The position numbers were made by a program, and so were the translations under genes. Below are positions 8,175-15,950 of a DNA stretch of 64,000 nucleotides, piece by piece; position 1 is the stretch's first letter; every line of letters starts with the position of its first letter. Origin of the DNA: Bifidobacteriaceae bacterium (GTDB lineage: Bacteria; Actinomycetota; Actinomycetes; Actinomycetales; WQXJ01); NCBI GenBank assembly GCA_031267825.1, contig JAIRYJ010000024.1, forward strand, positions 33,244 through 97,243, given 5' to 3'. A model generated the notes under the pieces. That model made no database searches. It was not told where the DNA came from and saw only the letters and a list, made by a program, of their open reading frames with translations.

Positions 8175-8793
8175 CGGACGGTTGGCCTTGTTGTGAAGCG
8201 ACCAGGGCCGCCGTGGCGGCCTCAAGGAACTGCCCGTAAGCGATGGTCGCGCCTGAGACTTTGTCGACATCGGCCGGGACGCCTGCTTCAATCAGTTCAC
8301 GGGCGTAAACATCGAAGGCGGCGACCGCCTTCTGGGCGGCACGGTAGGCCGATCGGTTGGCGACCTGCCCGGATGAGTCCTTGCCGTAATCCTCGGCTTT
8401 GATCGAGCCGTTGGCTTGGACTGTGACATATCGGCTGGCGCTGATCCGGCCGTCACTTACCGTGACAGTCGAACGCCCATAGGCGCCCTGTTCGTCTGGC
8501 GCTGATTCTCCCACAAAGACACCGTCAGTTAGTGGCACAGTGGCATCAAAAGGCGGTGCGCCTGGCCCGCAGCCCGCCACCCCGAAGGCCAGTAGGCCGA
8601 GTGGCGCCAGGATACGGAGCCGGTGCGCTGAGTGAAAACTGCCAGGGGTCACGCTGGGGTCGCTAAGTCCGTGGTCCAAGACCACGGACCTGGGCGCGGC
8701 GCCACGCTTGTCTGTCGCGTCTTGGCTGGTCACGTGATCGAGTGAAGCCGGATGGCCCGGCTGGAGGTAGCTTTTCGCCGACCCCCTAGCCAT
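8167..8793 (-). CDS. FMN-binding domain (flavinylated) membrane-anchored/lipoprotein
   Basis: 208 residues from ATG 8793, which has a strong GGAGGT site 6 bases upstream and overlaps the ATPase stop by 8 bases. After about 50 polar residues comes a hydrophobic stretch ending in a lipobox-like Cys (LGLLAFGVAGC), then an extracytoplasmic FMN_bind domain: FVGESAPDEQGAYGRSTVTV, and near the C-terminus DKVSGATIAYGQFLEA, whose SGAT threonine is the classical ApbE acceptor. It probably carries a covalent FMN for one-electron transfer outside the membrane. A GTG at 8652, just after a perfect hairpin, would give a conventional lipoprotein of about 160 residues and cannot be excluded. Confidence 0.85.
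   Translation of the reverse strand: MARGSAKSYLQPGHPASLDHVTSQDATDKRGAAPRSVVLDHGLSDPSVTPGSFHSAHRLRILAPLGLLAFGVAGCGPGAPPFDATVPLTDGVFVGESAPDEQGAYGRSTVTVSDGRISASRYVTVQANGSIKAEDYGKDSSGQVANRSAYRAAQKAVAAFDVYARELIEAGVPADVDKVSGATIAYGQFLEAATAALVASQQGQPSVD
8667..8689 (-). repeat. Perfect 10-bp hairpin inside the FMN-binding gene 5' region
   Basis: GTCCGTGGTC and GACCACGGAC pair perfectly around a 3-base loop, 15 bases upstream of the alternative GTG start at 8652. It lies in the part encoding the dispensable-looking N-terminus. It may be an intercistronic RNA hairpin. Confidence 0.5.
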
Positions 8794-9472
8794 GTCGCAC
8801 CTCCGAGACCACTTTGCCGTGATCGAGGGCGATCTCGCGCTGGCCCTGGCGGGCCACTTCAGGATCATGGGTGACGACAATCAAGGTGGTGCCTTCAGCG
8901 TGTAAAGAATGGAACAGGTCAAGCACAATTAGTTCATTGGCGGCGTCCAGGTTACCGGTCGGTTCGTCAGCCAGGATCAGCTTCGGGTAATTGATCAGGG
9001 CCCGCGCTATGCAGACGCGTTGCTGTTCGCCGCCGGATAGCTGGGCTGGCCGGTGGCTGGCCCGTCCGGCCAGCCCAACCCTGGTCAGGGCGGCCAACGC
9101 CTCGGCCTCATCCGGCATTGAATGGTAGTACTGCGCCACCATGACGTTTTCAACCGCGTTGAGGTGGGGAATGAGGTGGAACTTCTGGAAGATCAAACCA
9201 ACTGTGTCACGGCGGATGGTGGTCAGATCCTTCGGTCGCAGTTGGCTCAACTCCACACCGTCCAACAGCACAGTGCCCGATGTGGCCTTGTCCATCGCTC
9301 CAACAATGTTCATCAAAGTTGTCTTACCTGAGCCTGACGGCCCAACAATTGACAGCCATTGGCCCGTCGGAACGGTCAGGTCAACCTGGCTGAGAGCATG
9401 CAGGTCGCCGTAGCTTTTCGAGACTTGACGTAACTCCAGCAGAGTCTCGCCAGTCAGGCCGGTTTGATTCAT
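8786..9472 (-). CDS. ABC transporter ATP-binding protein, MacB/LolD type
   Basis: A 228-residue ATPase that would drive the two adjacent FtsX/MacB-like permeases. Walker [10 protein letters not shown], signature LSGGEQQR, Walker [10 protein letters not shown], and the H-loop in [13 protein letters not shown] are all intact. ATG 9472 has AGGAG 7 bases upstream. This type usually acts as a mechanotransmission pump rather than a classic importer. Within the P19/FTR1 context it matches the ABC module of bacterial P19 iron systems such as Campylobacter Cj1658-Cj1663. Confidence 0.93.
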   Translation of the reverse strand: MNQTGLTGETLLELRQVSKSYGDLHALSQVDLTVPTGQWLSIVGPSGSGKTTLMNIVGAMDKATSGTVLLDGVELSQLRPKDLTTIRRDTVGLIFQKFHLIPHLNAVENVMVAQYYHSMPDEAEALAALTRVGLAGRASHRPAQLSGGEQQRVCIARALINYPKLILADEPTGNLDAANELIVLDLFHSLHAEGTTLIVVTHDPEVARQGQREIALDHGKVVSEVRHG

Positions 9473-9491
9473 TGTTCGACTCCTGAGCTTT

Positions 9492-10799
9492 CTATTCGCC
9501 GCGTAGGACTAAGGCCGGATCTATCTGGGCGGTGCGCCGTACCGGCAGCAAACTAGCGGCATAGGAAACTCCAGCCGCTAGAGCCACAGTGGCCAGTGCC
9601 AGCCACCAGTTGAAGGCGACACTGCGGTGAAAAACCGTCCAGCTGACAACTTGGGCCACGCCATAGCCCAGGCCGCATCCCAGAAGCCCGCCGATCAGCC
9701 CGAGGGCTAGACCTTCGGTCAGGAACTGTTGTTCAACTGACCGGTTGGTCGCACCTAAAGCTTTCAGCAAGGCGATCTCGTTGCGGCGTTCAGCCACCAC
9801 AGCCATCATTGTGGTGCTAACCCCAATCATGGTTAAGGCCAAGACTATGCCAGTCACCAGGCCGAGCAGTCCTTGGAGCAGGTCCAGGACGTAACTGTCA
9901 GACCGGGTCAGACGGGTCACGCCGGCCGCGCTGACTTGCGGAATCCGCGCTGAAATGGTCTCGGCCAGTTGGCTGACCTGGCCGCCGTTCAAAACAATTG
10001 AGTACTCGGCCGCTTCAATGACGCCTTCGACTTGTGTCAAGGCTTCTAGATCGGCCAGTTCAAGGAAGATCATCGAGTCCTCTTCGCCGCCGGTTGAAGC
10101 GATGCCAGAAACAGTGAAGAAAGCGGTCAAGTCACTGGCCAGGAGGTCATCGGTCGGTGCCGGATCGTCCGGGGACGCCGAGCCGGACTGACTTGCGGGG
10201 GTCGGGTGACTAGCGGGGTCGGCATCGTCCGCCTGGTTGGGAGCGGGGGCCGACCCACTAGCGGTGGACCCACTGGCGGGGTCGGGACCGTCCTGAGGGG
10301 CGGCCGCGACCAACTCAACCAAATCGCCGGGGACAAGCCCAATCCAGTCAGCGATATCCTGACCGACCAGAATTTCATCGCCGACCGCTGGCCAATCACC
10401 CTCGACGTACCAGTAAGGACTGATCGCCCGGACAGCCGCCAAGTCAGTCCCCGCCGCCAGATAAGGCTGCTCGTTGAGGCGCACCGTCTGATAGCGGTAA
10501 GGCGCTGAACCGATCAAACTGTCAGGCTCAATCAACTGATCAACCTGATCAAGCAAACCAATATCAAAAGCGGTCTGCCCGTCGGCCGGTAAAACCAGCA
10601 TGTTACCGCCATAAACCCGCATTTCACGGGTCATCTGGCGGGGAATATCAGTCGCGATCGTAGCTAAAGCGAACAAAGTGGTAGCGCCAATCGCGACCGC
10701 CAACACGGCGATCACAACACGTGACCGGCGCCGTGTCAACGAACGCGTCACCATGCGGAAAAACATCGCCCGGCGGGCGGTTTGAGCCATCCGTTTCAC
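9492..10799 (-). CDS. ABC transporter permease, FtsX/MacB family (second)
   Basis: 435 residues with an N-terminal membrane helix (VVIAVLAVAIGATTLFALA), a large extracytoplasmic domain, and three C-terminal helices with the MacB/FtsX core (MMAVVAERRNEIALLKALGA). The extracytoplasmic domain is interrupted by about 55 Pro/Ala/Asp/Ser residues (encoded around 10150-10310), a disordered insertion made of short repeats. Starts with GTG overlapping the upstream permease stop (GTGA). Likely forms a heterodimer with that permease. Confidence 0.9.
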   Translation of the reverse strand: MKRMAQTARRAMFFRMVTRSLTRRRSRVVIAVLAVAIGATTLFALATIATDIPRQMTREMRVYGGNMLVLPADGQTAFDIGLLDQVDQLIEPDSLIGSAPYRYQTVRLNEQPYLAAGTDLAAVRAISPYWYVEGDWPAVGDEILVGQDIADWIGLVPGDLVELVAAAPQDGPDPASGSTASGSAPAPNQADDADPASHPTPASQSGSASPDDPAPTDDLLASDLTAFFTVSGIASTGGEEDSMIFLELADLEALTQVEGVIEAAEYSIVLNGGQVSQLAETISARIPQVSAAGVTRLTRSDSYVLDLLQGLLGLVTGIVLALTMIGVSTTMMAVVAERRNEIALLKALGATNRSVEQQFLTEGLALGLIGGLLGCGLGYGVAQVVSWTVFHRSVAFNWWLALATVALAAGVSYAASLLPVRRTAQIDPALVLRGE

Positions 10800-12097
10800 C
10801 TCCCGTGCAACACATCAGCTGGGCGTAAACGCACCAGCAAACGGATCGAAGGCAGCGAACCACCCAACACAACTAACAACACCAGGGCGGCCACCAAGCC
10901 GGCCACGACTGGTCGCGGCGTGATCGATGAACTGAAGACGACCTGACCAACCAGTTGCCCAAAAACCAAACCCAGGCCGTAACCGGCCGCGCCGCCCGCC
11001 AAAGCGATGGCCGCCAGTTCAGCCAAGACCAGGCGCACCACGGCGCCATCAGAGGCGCCAACAGCTTTCAACAAACCAATCTGAGGTGCCCGTTCAATCA
11101 CACTGGCGGTAACCAAATTAGCGATCGCCAAAGCCGAAGCGATCAAACTCAACACTGTCACCAGCAACATTAGGAGTGACGTTTTCTCTAACACAGAACC
11201 AGAGGACTCAGTGATGGCGCGGACCGGTTTAGCCACCGCACCAGGCATGACCTCTTCGATTTGGTAAGCGATTGATGAGGCGTAAGCCGTGCAATACCAG
11301 GTTTCCCACTCTGAAATCGACAAAGCGTCAGGGTTGCGGGCGGCCCGGCGGGCCAGGTCGTTATCTGGTGTTGTCAGGGCGCTGACCTCAACTGTGTCAA
11401 CTTCGCCTGGCCGTCCGGCCAGCGCCTGAGCGGTGGCCAAAGGGATGATGACAGCCTGATCCTCCTCAGCTGAAGATGAAATGATCCCAGCTACCCGCAA
11501 ACTGACCTGACCACCTGACCCCGTCAAAGTGAATCGATCACCCAAAGCTAGATCCTGACTGGCCGCCAAACCTGAGCCGATCATGGCTAGTTCACGGTCG
11601 GCATCGGCTATCCAACCGCCCTCAACTTCCCACCATGACCGTAAGGCCGCCAAACCAGCCACAGCGTGTTCACCGGTTGGCAGATCGAGTGGCTGGGCGA
11701 ACCAAGTTCCTCTGACGTCAACCAAAGATTCAGGCGCCGGGGGGTCGGCTCCGTCTTGGCTTAGGGCGGCCTGCGATTCAAGGAACGGTGCGAAACCAAG
11801 AATGTTGAAAGCCCAGAAAATGGTCTTGATCTTAGGTAGATCAGATTCGGCCAGCGGGGTGCGTCCAACGGCGGTTGATTCGATGTCATACAAACCGTCA
11901 AGCACAGCCGCACCGTGGCCTTGGACCACAATGTTGGCGCCGTAGGTTTTTAGTTCCTGGTTCACCTTGTCGCCGACATCAAACATGATGCCAAGCATGG
12001 CGGTGGCGACGGCCGCACCTAAAGCTGTGGTGGCGGCGATCATAACCCGCCCGCCCTGGCCGCGGGCCAACGCGTGACGCACCATGCGGAAGAACAT
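10796..12097 (-). CDS. ABC transporter permease, FtsX/MacB family (first)
   Basis: 433 residues with the same layout: one N-terminal helix (MIAATTALGAAVATAMLGIMF), an extracytoplasmic MacB_PCD-like domain of about 240 residues, then three helices with VIERAPQIGLLKAVGASDGA. Both permeases begin with a conserved MFFRMV stretch, indicating gene duplication. No solute-binding component of its own is visible; the P19 lipoprotein upstream is the plausible partner. Confidence 0.9.
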   Translation of the reverse strand: MFFRMVRHALARGQGGRVMIAATTALGAAVATAMLGIMFDVGDKVNQELKTYGANIVVQGHGAAVLDGLYDIESTAVGRTPLAESDLPKIKTIFWAFNILGFAPFLESQAALSQDGADPPAPESLVDVRGTWFAQPLDLPTGEHAVAGLAALRSWWEVEGGWIADADRELAMIGSGLAASQDLALGDRFTLTGSGGQVSLRVAGIISSSAEEDQAVIIPLATAQALAGRPGEVDTVEVSALTTPDNDLARRAARNPDALSISEWETWYCTAYASSIAYQIEEVMPGAVAKPVRAITESSGSVLEKTSLLMLLVTVLSLIASALAIANLVTASVIERAPQIGLLKAVGASDGAVVRLVLAELAAIALAGGAAGYGLGLVFGQLVGQVVFSSSITPRPVVAGLVAALVLLVVLGGSLPSIRLLVRLRPADVLHGR

Positions 12098-12108
12098 GTC
12101 AGCCTGCC

Positions 12109-13518
12109 TTACGCGAAAACCGGGGAGGCGGCTTCAAGATCGGCGGTGGCGATTAGCAGATAGCCGCCATCAAGATTGTGTTCCAAAGGTATTGGGTTGC
12201 AGCCTCCTTTGAAACCGATTGTGGCGATGTTCATAATGACATCGCATAGGCGGCAAATGATCTTGCCGTCACGTTCGTAATAGCCGGTCGGTCCGCATAC
12301 TTCGCAAGCGTCAAGGCCAACGCCGTAAGCCACACCGTTTTTCTTGATGACAATGAAACGCACTTCAGTGCCGTCGGTTGTGGTGTAAGCGAAGCGGTGG
12401 AGGTGGCCGTCTTCGAGTAGTTCAAGTGGTATGGCGGCGGCGGCGCCGATGAATTCGTAAGGTTCTGGCGGTGACAGTTCGACTTCCTGTTGGTCAACCG
12501 CCACACCGACGGTCAACGCCAGCCCGAGAGCGGCATAGGCTCCGCCGGTCGCCAAACTGTAACGCGATTGGCGCCGTTTGGCGGCTTTGATTCGCCGTTG
12601 GACCGCTGGGTTGGGTCCCGTCACGGCGCGCCGTGAATTGGCCGCCAGCAGGCTGATTGGCAAGATCAGCGCGGCGGCTCCGGTTACAGCTAACAGGCCG
12701 GTCTGATGGTTCGCCAGCCAAACCAGGATTCTGAACAGGCCGCGTGGCAGGTCTATCAGGCGCCGCGCGTTGAGAACTTGGGCCAGGTTGATGGCGCAAC
12801 TCAAGGCGGTCAGGGCGGCTGTGACGCTGAACAGGGGGCGGGCTAGGCGGGCTGGTACCGCGTCTGAGGCGCGGATCAGTGCCCAGGTGCCGACCGCGAC
12901 TAGTCCGCCGCCCAGGATAAAGCCGCAGGCCCGCAGCGCGGAGTCGGTTGACCAGATCGGCTGGCCGGGTACAACGAAGCCGCTGAACTGCAAGAAGACT
13001 GTTGGTAGGGCGCGCAGTAGGGCCAGGCCGCAGGCTACGGCGGCGGCCCAGGACCAGGCTGTGGTGATCCAGCGCGGGGTCGGTTTGGGTTGGTTGACGG
13101 GTACTTGCCAGTTGCCCGATGCCGTCCGTCCGGCCCGGTTAAACCGGCTTGTCAGTGCCCCGGTTTGGTTTGGGTTGGGCCGGATCATCCACGTCAGGAC
13201 GACGCATGTGATCAGTGCGGCGATTAGGAGCCCAGCGGTCCAAGCTGAGATCATTTCGCGGCTGGTGATGACGGCGTTGTGCCGCAGGATAGCTAGAGCG
13301 GCGCCGGCCGTGGCACCGGCGCCGCTCCCCCAAGCCGCGGGCCTCAAGGCGACTTGGGAACCACCCTGACCGCTGTTCTTGGCGGAAACGGTGCGGGTCT
13401 GGGTGGTAGTTGTTCTCAGTGCCTGACCGGTGATGAGTGTGACGGCCAGAATGATGGCCGCGGGCACACAACCCTGGATGACGGCGATTAGTTGTCCAAG
13501 CACTGAGCTTCGAACCAT
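12109..13518 (-). CDS. DUF2318 cysteine-rich (Fe-S) membrane protein
   Basis: 469 residues. The first 330 or so carry about eight hydrophobic helices; the C-terminal 115 are a DUF2318 domain with clustered cysteines: DACEVCGPTGYYERDGKIIC, CRLCDVIMNIATIG, KGGCNPIP. These Cys suggest a metal or Fe-S centre outside or at the membrane, and the family repeatedly neighbours FTR1/P19 iron permeases. I infer an electron-transfer or metal-relay role; the function is not established. It sits 11 bases upstream of the first MacB-like permease. Confidence 0.85.
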   Translation of the reverse strand: MVRSSVLGQLIAVIQGCVPAAIILAVTLITGQALRTTTTQTRTVSAKNSGQGGSQVALRPAAWGSGAGATAGAALAILRHNAVITSREMISAWTAGLLIAALITCVVLTWMIRPNPNQTGALTSRFNRAGRTASGNWQVPVNQPKPTPRWITTAWSWAAAVACGLALLRALPTVFLQFSGFVVPGQPIWSTDSALRACGFILGGGLVAVGTWALIRASDAVPARLARPLFSVTAALTALSCAINLAQVLNARRLIDLPRGLFRILVWLANHQTGLLAVTGAAALILPISLLAANSRRAVTGPNPAVQRRIKAAKRRQSRYSLATGGAYAALGLALTVGVAVDQQEVELSPPEPYEFIGAAAAIPLELLEDGHLHRFAYTTTDGTEVRFIVIKKNGVAYGVGLDACEVCGPTGYYERDGKIICRLCDVIMNIATIGFKGGCNPIPLEHNLDGGYLLIATADLEAASPVFA

Positions 13519-13528
13519 TCCTTTCTGG

Positions 13529-13575
13529 GCGGGTGTTGGGTAACACCCGCCGGATAACGGGCCACTAGGGAGCCC
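13529..13575 (-). terminator. Two intercistronic hairpins between P19 and DUF2318 genes
   Basis: GCGGGTGTT and AACACCCGC pair perfectly (9 bp) around GGGT at 13529-13550. Next to it CGGGC/GCCCG pair at 13557-13575. They fill the only sizeable gap (90 bases) inside the iron operon and could stabilise or attenuate the message between the upstream transporter genes and the rest. The 18-base core 13531-13548 recurs with two changes at 52574-52591. Confidence 0.5.
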
Positions 13576-13608
13576 GCTAGATAACGGGCCGCCAAGTTTG
13601 ACCGCTGT

Positions 13609-14235
13609 TTACCATTCGCGTGGCGTGTAGTCCCATTCCCATTCGGCGGTCAGCGGTTCGGTCCAGAACCTGCCCGTAACGCCGGTTTCTTTGTCGACGT
13701 GCAGCAGGTGACCATTTTCTTCAGGCGAGTGAATGATGAACTTGACTGTGTAGATACCGGCGTCCGGCAGCGACACATTGGCGCCGTAGTGCGGTCCGTC
13801 TGAGGCGTTCATTTGCATGAAGGTGCCTTCCCGGACGATGCTGCCATCTTCCTGGGCGATGGTGTAGTCAACTGTCAGGTTGGGTACAAAGTCTCCTACC
13901 CCGTAGCCCAGCTCGTTCGGACCGGCTGAGACGTCAGCTTCGAGGTGGAAGTTGGATTCGGCGGCGGCCAGGCCCATGCCGGCTGGTTCCATGTCAACTG
14001 GCTGGAAGTAGACGCCAGCCACATTGAGTGGGCCGACGCTGACGTCGTCACCGAGGGGTGTCTCTTCGAAGCCGCCGTCTTCGCCTGGGGCTGGTGCGGC
14101 ACCGCCCCCGTCGGTGGCGCCACCATTGTCGCTGGGGGTGCCGTTATCTCCGCCGCAACCGCCGATAGCCAAGGCCAATGCGATGGTGATGGTTCCGGCG
14201 GCTAGTCTGGCCAATTGTTTGATGGGATTGTTCAT
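13609..14235 (-). CDS. P19/Tpd-type periplasmic-type iron-binding lipoprotein
   Basis: 208 residues. The lipoprotein signal LALAIGGC is followed by a Gly/Asp/Pro linker, then a P19 (iron transport, Tp34-like) domain: LNVAGVYFQPVDMEPAGMG, ESNFHLEADVSAGP, LTVDYTIAQEDGSIV, GPHYGANVSLPDAGIYTVKF. Known P19 proteins bind Cu and Fe/Mn through Met and His; the Met in MEPAGM and His in FHLEAD are candidate ligands. Overlaps the FTR1 gene by ATGA. Likely hands iron to the FTR1 permease. Confidence 0.9.
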   Translation of the reverse strand: MNNPIKQLARLAAGTITIALALAIGGCGGDNGTPSDNGGATDGGGAAPAPGEDGGFEETPLGDDVSVGPLNVAGVYFQPVDMEPAGMGLAAAESNFHLEADVSAGPNELGYGVGDFVPNLTVDYTIAQEDGSIVREGTFMQMNASDGPHYGANVSLPDAGIYTVKFIIHSPEENGHLLHVDKETGVTGRFWTEPLTAEWEWDYTPREW

Positions 14236-15620
14236 TTTGTCTCCGTTGTAGTTGGTGTTGGATGTGGGGACGTGTTTGATGTGGTGCTGGCGGAGCCTGG
14301 AGCACCTGTTTTGGCACTGGCTCCGGCCGCGACAGTGGCTTGGCTGGCGGCGCCGACCGCTGAGCTATCCGCTTCGGTCACAGGGCTATCGGCTCCGGCC
14401 GCGTCAGCCGCCGCGGCGGCCTGAACTTGGCGCCGACCGCGGATGACAGCCAAGAACCCAAGGACCACCATCGCGACCAGGACCAGGCCTTGAGCGCCCA
14501 GCGTTTCGGCCGAGGGATAGATACCGAGCAGGTCAATCGAAGGCGCACCAGATATCGGCGTGACTGAAACGACGCCGCCTTCTTGCAGTTCTTTGATGCC
14601 AGAACCGGCGAACGAGACCGCCAGGACGGCCAGGACACCTGATGTGGCGAGGAAGAATGGACGCAACGGAATACGGATCGAGAGGTAACGGATCGCTAGG
14701 TAAACCCCAACCAGTAGAACGGCGCCAATCCCTAAACCAAGCCAGAGCATGTTTTGAGCTGATCCAGCCCGGGCCCGCAAAGCCTGGTAAAGCAGTATGG
14801 TTTCGGCGCCTTCGCGGAAGACCGCCAGGAAGGCGACGGCCGCCAAAGAGTAGACCGAACCGCGGCTGACGGAGGCGGCGGTCTTGGTTTGGATGTAATG
14901 CGACCAGGCTCCGGCCTCTGACTTGGCCAGAATCCAGTTGGAAACCCAAACCAGCATCACCATGGCGATAAGGACCGTGACACCTTCTGTGATTTCTTGG
15001 TTGGCGCCTCCCAGAGCGGCGATCGCGTTGATCGCGATGGCCAGGCCAGCACTGGCCAGTAGGGCCAGGCCGGCCCCGGCGTAGACGATCCGTAGGCTGG
15101 AACTGTAGCCGGACTTGATCAGGTAGGCGATTATCGCCCCTAAGACCAGGATGGCTTCAAAACCTTCCCGCAGGATCACGATCAAAGCTTCGACCAGCGT
15201 CTGCCAGGCGCTTTGAGAGCTGCCGTCGAGTTGGCTGGCCTGGTCTTCCAGGATCACCAGTAGCTGGTCAATATGGTCCCGGACCTCTTGCGAGTGATCC
15301 TCGGCCGACATTTCCTTCTTGATTAGGGCGAACTCGTATTCGGCGGCCGAGGCGCTCTGGCCGGAGATGTGGGCCATGACGACTTTCTCGAAGCCCAATT
15401 TCTCGTAGTAGCCGTAGTAGGCCTGGTCTACCTCGGCTTTGGCTTCCTTAATCTGTCCGTCTTGGTAGAGACCCCAGGATTCTTCCAAGATGCCGCTCAT
15501 CTCAGTCACGACATCGGCCCAAGTCTCGCCCGCCGCATTGGCGGGCCGTGCCTGCGGTCCAGCTAGTGCCGCCAGTGCCATCAGCCCAGCTAGCACGGCC
15601 AGTGTGAGCTTGCGGATCAT
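14232..15620 (-). CDS. FTR1/EfeU family iron permease
   Basis: 462 residues. A cleavable signal (ends near PANAA, residue 30) precedes an extracytoplasmic helical domain (about 30-135), then seven or so helices. Both iron-translocation motifs are intact: REGFE at 151-155 and REGAE at 269-273. The C-terminus is a charged/low-complexity tail of about 60 residues (AAAAADAAGADSPVTEADSS). FTR1 proteins move Fe3+ or oxidised Fe2+ across the membrane. It is the first gene of the operon, directly downstream of a DtxR-type box. Confidence 0.92.
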   Translation of the reverse strand: MIRKLTLAVLAGLMALAALAGPQARPANAAGETWADVVTEMSGILEESWGLYQDGQIKEAKAEVDQAYYGYYEKLGFEKVVMAHISGQSASAAEYEFALIKKEMSAEDHSQEVRDHIDQLLVILEDQASQLDGSSQSAWQTLVEALIVILREGFEAILVLGAIIAYLIKSGYSSSLRIVYAGAGLALLASAGLAIAINAIAALGGANQEITEGVTVLIAMVMLVWVSNWILAKSEAGAWSHYIQTKTAASVSRGSVYSLAAVAFLAVFREGAETILLYQALRARAGSAQNMLWLGLGIGAVLLVGVYLAIRYLSIRIPLRPFFLATSGVLAVLAVSFAGSGIKELQEGGVVSVTPISGAPSIDLLGIYPSAETLGAQGLVLVAMVVLGFLAVIRGRRQVQAAAAADAAGADSPVTEADSSAVGAASQATVAAGASAKTGAPGSASTTSNTSPHPTPTTTETK

Positions 15621-15660
15621 GGGGCCTCCGATGGGTCAGGTAGTAGGTCAGTCGCTTGAA

Positions 15661-15679
15661 CTAGGTAAGCCTAACCTAA
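15661..15679. promoter_or_regulatory. DtxR/IdeR-type iron box
   Basis: CTAGGTAAGCCTAACCTAA matches the 19-bp DtxR/IdeR consensus TTAGGTTAGSCTAACCTAA at all but two positions. It lies 41-59 bases upstream of the FTR1 start and overlaps a candidate -10. A weaker half-similar box (TTAGGGCAGCCTA) begins at 15681. By analogy with corynebacterial and mycobacterial genes, Fe2+-loaded DtxR/IdeR would repress the whole 15620-7116 operon when iron is plentiful. Confidence 0.8.
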
Positions 15680-15707
15680 GTTAGGGCAGCCTACGCCTTT
15701 TGCGCAA
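15678..15707 (-). promoter_or_regulatory. Candidate promoter of the iron operon
   Basis: On the minus strand TTGCGC (15707-15702) is followed after 18 bases by TAACTT (15683-15678). The -10 overlaps the DtxR-type box, the expected arrangement for repression. Motif matches are modest. Confidence 0.4.
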
Positions 15708-15798
15708 CATTGGACTGGCGAAAACATGGAGGATTCTTCTGGGAACCCGCTTTGACCGCACCTAAACAGACCTAAGGCAGGTTCACGGAATGTAACAA

Positions 15799-15827
15799 TT
15801 GCGCTATTAATTGAACGCTTCTATCTT
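15799..15827 (+). promoter_or_regulatory. Candidate promoter of the peptide-type ABC operon
   Basis: TTGCGC, a 17-base spacer and TATCTT. The leader of about 115 bases contains a perfect hairpin (ATCGCGC-ATCG-GCGCGAT, 15868-15885). The rest of the 330-base gap 15621-15950 shows no gene. Confidence 0.35.
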
Positions 15828-15950
15828 TAATGGGTTCATCGTGGCCCATAATGGTGGCAATCGATGAATCGCGCATCGGCGCGATGGCCCCGGCGGCAGA
15901 TTCGAGTCCGCAGGATTTGGGGCGCAATGGAAGAGAATAAGGAGTAACAC

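Noticed and set aside
12770..13369. A 199-codon plus-strand frame opposite the DUF2318 gene
   Set aside because: The minus strand encodes clear membrane helices and a DUF2318 domain; the plus frame is Arg/Ala-rich shadow sequence.
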